From NCBI GenBank assembly GCA_041487495.1, contig JBGPNN010000120.1, positions 1 to 9,952 of the forward strand: a stretch of DNA of 9,952 nt, read 5' to 3'. The notes under the pieces were generated by a model. The model was not told the origin of the DNA. It saw nothing but the letters and a program-made list of their open reading frames with translations, and did not search any database. Both the position numbers and the translations under genes were made by a program. Below are positions 7,555 through 9,952 of this stretch, in pieces. Source of the stretch: JBGPNN01 sp041487495. GTDB taxonomy: Bacteria > Sysuimicrobiota > Sysuimicrobiia > Sysuimicrobiales > Humicultoraceae. Within the stretch, counting starts at the first letter, position 1, and the number at the start of each line of letters is the position of its first letter.

Positions 7555-7994
7555 TTGCGCTTCGCCACTTCGCTCTCGAGGGACTTGAAGAACTCGCCCG
7601 CCATTTGCTTGGCCACGCCGCCGAAGAGCCGGTGCCCCACACTCATCAGCACGCCGGTCACCTGCGCATCGCCGACGTAGGACACCGTCGTCGACTCGCT
7701 CCCCTCGGCAAGGGTCAGGGCGCCCGTGGCCTTGATCGTGCCGGCGCGCCCGCCGCCCTCGACGATCAGGGTCATCTTCTCAGGCGCGGTCACGTCGGTG
7801 ATGCGGACCTTCCCCTGATACGAACCCTTCACGGGCCCGACGGCGAGCTCGATGTCGGCATCAAAGGTATTGTTGCCGGTCGCCTTCAGCGACTTCAGAC
7901 CCGGCGTCGCCTTGACCAGGACGTCCGGGTCGTTGAGCGCGGCCCACACCTTTGCCCGCGGCGCGGGGATCACGTACTCACCTTCGATTTTCAT
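7551..7994 (-). CDS. coxG: CoxG-like SRPBCC accessory protein of CO dehydrogenase
   Basis: A 147-residue SRPBCC/START-like protein of the CoxG family. The start MKIEGEYVIPAPRAKVWAALNDPDVL and the segments GLKSLKATGNNTFDADIELAVGPVKG and GALTLAEGSESTTVSYVGDAQVTG are typical, as is the end AKQMAGEFFKSLE. CoxG recruits CODH to the membrane in Oligotropha, and mycobacterial CoxG has been reported to bind menaquinone and shuttle it to CODH. This copy ends at EVAKRK straight after the SRPBCC domain, with no hydrophobic or proline-rich C-terminal extension such as longer homologues carry. ATG 7994 has an ideal AGGAGG at 8006-8001, six bases away. The open frame reaching back to 8393 crosses the promoter and the divergent gene and is spurious. 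It is first in its cluster and overlaps the next gene by ATGA. Confidence 0.92.
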   Translation of the reverse strand: MKIEGEYVIPAPRAKVWAALNDPDVLVKATPGLKSLKATGNNTFDADIELAVGPVKGSYQGKVRITDVTAPEKMTLIVEGGGRAGTIKATGALTLAEGSESTTVSYVGDAQVTGVLMSVGHRLFGGVAKQMAGEFFKSLESEVAKRK

Positions 7995-8000
7995 GCCGGA

Positions 8001-8006
8001 CCTCCT
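8001..8006 (-). promoter_or_regulatory. Ribosome binding site of coxG
   Basis: Read on the minus strand this is AGGAGG, six bases before the ATG at 7994. It decides the start against the much longer open frame extending to 8393. Confidence 0.85.
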
Positions 8007-8037
8007 GGATGATACAAACCGCCGCCGCTTCCCTTTC

Positions 8038-8066
8038 ATTATTGTGAGCGGTTGGGTAGGTGTCAA
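8038..8066 (-). promoter_or_regulatory. Near-consensus sigma-70 promoter for the coxG cluster
   Basis: On the minus strand a perfect -35 TTGACA (8066-8061) is followed after exactly 17 bases by AATAAT (8043-8038), five of six matches to the -10 consensus. The expected transcription start is near 8031, giving a leader of about 37 bases to the coxG ATG at 7994. It is AT-rich against a very GC-rich background. No other promoter of this quality was seen upstream of the minus-strand genes, so it may drive coxG through the cyclase/ATPase gene, and possibly further. Confidence 0.7.
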
Positions 8067-8111
8067 ATGCCGGCGGGAGGACCGTCCGCATGTTTCTGCG
8101 AGCCCGGAGAG

Positions 8112-8126
8112 TTGGAATGGTATTCT
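8112..8126 (+). promoter_or_regulatory. Weak candidate extended -10 promoter for the rhomboid gene
   Basis: TGGTATTCT (8118-8126) resembles an extended -10 element with a 4/6 hexamer, about 35 bases before the ATG at 8161. No good -35 hexamer stands at the right distance. It is listed because the 166-base divergent spacer 7995-8160 must hold the rhomboid promoter and this is the best candidate seen. Confidence 0.25.
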
Positions 8127-8160
8127 TTGAAGGGCTTTCAGGGCCACGAAGGAGGCGGAC

Positions 8161-8811
8161 ATGCTACCCCTTGGCGACGATGATTCTTCTCTCAAGACCT
8201 CCCCGCTGGTTACGTACGCGTTGATTGCACTCAACGTGATCGTGTTCTTCATGGAATTGAGTGGAGGCCAGCCTTTCATCGAGCGGTGGGCGTTCATCCC
8301 ACGACGCTTCCTGGCCCATCCCGGCGGCGACTTCCTCACTCTCTTTACGTCGATGTTCATGCACGCGGGATGGGTGCACTTGTTGGGTAACATGCTCTAC
8401 CTGTGGGTCTTCGGAGACAATGTGGAGGATCGTTTTGGTCCCGCCAGGTTCTTGGGTTTCTATCTCGCCTGCGGCATCGCGGCAACCTTTGGCCAGATGG
8501 CCTTCAGCGCAGGTTCGGGCGTACCCAACCTTGGCGCCTCGGGCGCGATCGCGGGAGTACTCGGCGCCTACATCCTGCTGTTCCCCCAGGGACGGGTCAA
8601 TGTGCTCATGGGGAGGGGTGTGGTCGCAATGCCGGCGCTTGTCGTTATTGGCTTCTGGATTGTGCTCCAGTTCGTCAGCGGCATCGGTTCCATTGCCAAC
8701 ACGGCCGAGACAGGCGGCGTCGCGTACATGGCGCATATCGCGGGGTTCCTCGCGGGCCTGGTCCTGGCGGTCGCGTTCCGCGGCAACAGGCGGGTGCAAG
8801 CGGGGAGTTAG
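8161..8811 (+). CDS. Rhomboid family intramembrane serine protease
   Basis: A 216-residue polytopic membrane protein that should cleave transmembrane substrates within the bilayer. The catalytic dyad is Ser127 in GASGAIAG and His192 in AYMAHIAGF. His73 and Asn77 of the HAGWVHLLGNMLYLW stretch fit the HxxxN oxyanion positions of the family. About six hydrophobic segments are visible, the first at residues 15-33, and a short cytoplasmic tail ends GNRRVQAGS. The N-terminus MLPLGDDDSSLKTSPLVTYALIALN is common in short bacterial rhomboids without extra domains. The start is fixed by AAGGAGG at 8149-8155, five bases before the ATG. It is transcribed divergently from coxG, and no functional link to CO oxidation is evident. 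The substrate is unknown. Confidence 0.95.
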   Translation: MLPLGDDDSSLKTSPLVTYALIALNVIVFFMELSGGQPFIERWAFIPRRFLAHPGGDFLTLFTSMFMHAGWVHLLGNMLYLWVFGDNVEDRFGPARFLGFYLACGIAATFGQMAFSAGSGVPNLGASGAIAGVLGAYILLFPQGRVNVLMGRGVVAMPALVVIGFWIVLQFVSGIGSIANTAETGGVAYMAHIAGFLAGLVLAVAFRGNRRVQAGS

Positions 8812-8813
8812 AC

Positions 8814-8842
8814 CTCTGACGCATCGCATGTATTCGTCAGAG
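8814..8842. repeat. Perfect 8-bp inverted repeat between rhomboid and secreted-protein genes
   Basis: CTCTGACG (8814-8821) is exactly complementary to CGTCAGAG (8835-8842), with a 13-base loop. It starts three bases after the rhomboid stop and ends 17 bases before the next ATG. No T-run follows, so it is not a classical terminator. It may be an mRNA stem-loop that attenuates or protects the transcript, or a protein-binding site for the downstream gene. Confidence 0.5.
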
Positions 8843-8859
8843 AGGGGCGGTGAGGGTCA

Positions 8860-9456
8860 ATGATGTGGAGAGCCATGACAGCCTTGTGTCTCGGCGCGCT
8901 GCTGGCAAGCGTGTCAGCCGGACTGATCCCGGCGGTTGTCGCGGCTCCTGGCGAGGGCGGCAATGGCGAACCCCGGCCGGGCAGCCAGGCCGTGGGTGAT
9001 GGTCTCATTATCCCCGGCCGGCGGGTCGGCTCCGCGACACTCTCCATGACGATCGGCCAGATCATCGAAGTCGTGGGACGCCGTTACAAGCGGGACGAGT
9101 TTCCGAAGGAAGGCATCGTCCTCTACGAATGGCGGGCCGAGGGGCTGTGGGTCTCTCAAGCGATCGCGACGAAGACCATCCGGCTGATCAGCGTCTTTGG
9201 CACCACGGACAAGTACCGCACCGAGAAGGGGGTGGCGCTCTTGCATCCCCGGTCGAAGATGGAACAGGTCTACGGGAAGGGCTTCAAGGAGTACCGGTAT
9301 CCCGAGGACCGTATCACCCTGATCCGGTACCACAGCCTGGGGTTGCAGTTCGGGATCGTGAACCAGCCGTCGAACCCAATGATCCACGGCCGCATCTTCC
9401 AAATCGGGGTCTTCAAACCGGGCGATCTTCACCCGTTGAAGAAGCCTGCCCAATAG
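8860..9456 (+). CDS. Small secreted protein of unknown function with two similar half-domains
   Basis: A 198-residue protein with a clear Sec signal peptide: MMWRAM, a hydrophobic core TALCLGALLASVSAGLIPAVV, and a likely cleavage after Ala28 or Ala29. The mature part starts with a low-complexity Gly/Pro linker (30-48). Two segments then follow the same pattern of strand plus short helix: GSATLSMTIGQIIEVVGRRY (57-76) and GVALLHPRSKMEQVYGKGF (124-142). This resembles periplasmic proteins with a repeated 'G-x-x-L-x-M-t-x-x-x-v-x-x-x-G' unit, reminiscent of BamE/SmpA-like folds, but I cannot name a family. ATG at 8860 or the adjacent ATG at 8863 could be used; GTGAGGGT lies just upstream. It has no cysteine after the signal, so it is not a lipoprotein. 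It may be co-transcribed with the rhomboid gene 48 bases upstream. Confidence 0.8.
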   Translation: MMWRAMTALCLGALLASVSAGLIPAVVAAPGEGGNGEPRPGSQAVGDGLIIPGRRVGSATLSMTIGQIIEVVGRRYKRDEFPKEGIVLYEWRAEGLWVSQAIATKTIRLISVFGTTDKYRTEKGVALLHPRSKMEQVYGKGFKEYRYPEDRITLIRYHSLGLQFGIVNQPSNPMIHGRIFQIGVFKPGDLHPLKKPAQ

Positions 9457-9476
9457 GTGTCGTGGATGTGACAGAA

Positions 9477-9497
9477 GGGCGGGAACCATCCCCGCCC
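9477..9497. terminator. GC-rich hairpin between convergent genes, possible bidirectional terminator
   Basis: GGGCGGG (9477-9483) pairs with CCCGCCC (9491-9497) around a 7-base loop, giving a perfect 7-bp GC stem. It lies in the 66-base gap between the stops of the plus-strand secreted-protein gene and the minus-strand solute-binding protein gene. There is no true T-tract on either side, so any terminator activity would be of the U-poor type found in GC-rich genomes. Confidence 0.5.
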
Positions 9498-9522
9498 CTC
9501 CGCCTGCCACGTGCATTTCGCG

Positions 9523-9952
9523 TTACTTCTTGGTTGCCATCTCGTAGATCTCGGTCGTGAACGCCTTCTCGTCCGCCGCCTTCTTGATGACGCCGAACTT
9601 CAGCGCGATCTCGGCCGTCCGCTTGAACGACTCGGGATCCATCTTGCCGATCGGCGTCTTGGATTCGGGCGGGCCCCAGATGAGCTTGTTGATCTCAGCC
9701 ATCATCCATTCCTGGTGGGCCTTGGGCAGCGTGGGGCTCTGCTTGAGCACAATATCCACACACTCGCCCGGCTTGTCCTTGCAGAACTCCCAGCCCTTGA
9801 TCGTCGCGCGGAGGAAGCGGGCGGCGACGTCCTTGTTCTTGGCATCTTTGAGGAAGTCTTCCTTCACGAAGATGCCGTCCTCGAGCATCGCGGTGCCTTC
9901 CTGGTTGAAGTCGATCACCACGATGTCCTCGGCCTTCCACCCGCCGTCCAAC
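9523..9952 (-). CDS. ABC transporter solute-binding protein, NMT1/SsuA-like, 5' end missing
   Basis: These are the C-terminal 143 codons of a gene entering from the right edge. The pattern EGTAMLEDGIFVKEDFLKD, then ARFLRATIKGWEFCKDKPGECVDIVLK and SFKRTAEIALKFGVI, is typical of the second lobe of NMT1/THI5-like periplasmic binding proteins, which serve nitrate, sulfonate, taurine or pyrimidine-type importers. The ligand cannot be assigned, and the signal peptide and first lobe are outside the window. The protein ends EMATKK with TAA at 9525-9523. It is convergent with the secreted-protein gene and separated from the cox genes by the plus-strand pair, so a link to CO oxidation is not supported. 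Confidence 0.88.
   Translation of the reverse strand, partial: LDGGWKAEDIVVIDFNQEGTAMLEDGIFVKEDFLKDAKNKDVAARFLRATIKGWEFCKDKPGECVDIVLKQSPTLPKAHQEWMMAEINKLIWGPPESKTPIGKMDPESFKRTAEIALKFGVIKKAADEKAFTTEIYEMATKK

Noticed and set aside
8040..8055. Ten-base match to the left half of the lac operator (TTGTGAGCGG)
   Set aside because: The right half-site is absent and no LacI-type gene is near. It partly overlaps the sigma-70 -10 region, and the match is best taken as chance.
7995..8393. N-terminal extension of the coxG open frame
   Set aside because: It crosses a near-consensus promoter and overlaps the rhomboid gene. The SRPBCC domain starts at 7994 with an ideal ribosome binding site.
1..9952. CRISPR arrays, tRNA or rRNA genes, insertion sequences, attachment sites
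   Set aside because: No regularly spaced direct repeats, no tRNA-like cloverleaf or rRNA stretches, and no transposase or integrase motifs were seen by eye. Protein-coding genes fill almost the whole window, and no gene-free gap exceeds about 170 bases apart from the IclR remnant region.

Overview
The window is GC-rich bacterial DNA (roughly two-thirds G+C by eye) dominated by an aerobic carbon monoxide dehydrogenase (CODH) locus. The order coxM-coxS-coxL and the active-site motif AYRCSFR in CoxL mark a genuine form I (CO-oxidising) molybdenum enzyme rather than a generic xanthine-dehydrogenase relative. Together with a cyclase/AAA/TPR signalling protein and an NMT1-type ABC solute-binding protein, this suggests an uncultivated, high-GC soil or subsurface lineage (for example Rokubacteria/Methylomirabilota-like or Chloroflexota-like). 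The taxonomic guess is weak, because nothing in the window fixes the phylum.

Layout: positions 1-3193, minus strand, hold coxM, coxS and the first 605 codons of coxL, tightly packed and running off the left edge. Directly upstream, in the same reading frame as coxM, lies the DNA-binding domain of an IclR-type regulator with no effector domain (3194-3496). Positions 3497-3609 are a short spacer with interrupted palindromes. Positions 3610-7994, minus strand, form a second co-directional cluster, transcribed in the order coxG, an extra CoxM-like FAD subunit, a small VOC-fold protein, and a large cyclase-homology/STAND-type ATPase/TPR protein. A near-consensus sigma-70 promoter (8038-8066) sits in front of coxG. 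Divergent from it, on the plus strand, are a rhomboid intramembrane protease (8161-8811) and a small secreted protein of unknown function (8860-9456). A GC hairpin (9477-9497) separates these from the convergent 3' end of an ABC transporter solute-binding protein (9523-9952, minus, running off the right edge).

How the parts may work together: CoxL/S/M form the CO-oxidising heterohexamer (Mo-Cu site, two [2Fe-2S] clusters, FAD). CoxG is the SRPBCC accessory protein that links CODH to the membrane and quinone pool. The extra FAD subunit has no L or S partner here and looks more like form II or other hydroxylase medium subunits. The cyclase/ATPase and the IclR remnant are candidate regulatory parts. 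The most notable points are the HTH-CoxM in-frame junction, the orphan second FAD subunit beside coxG, and the signalling protein with an atypical cyclase active site embedded in a form I cox locus.
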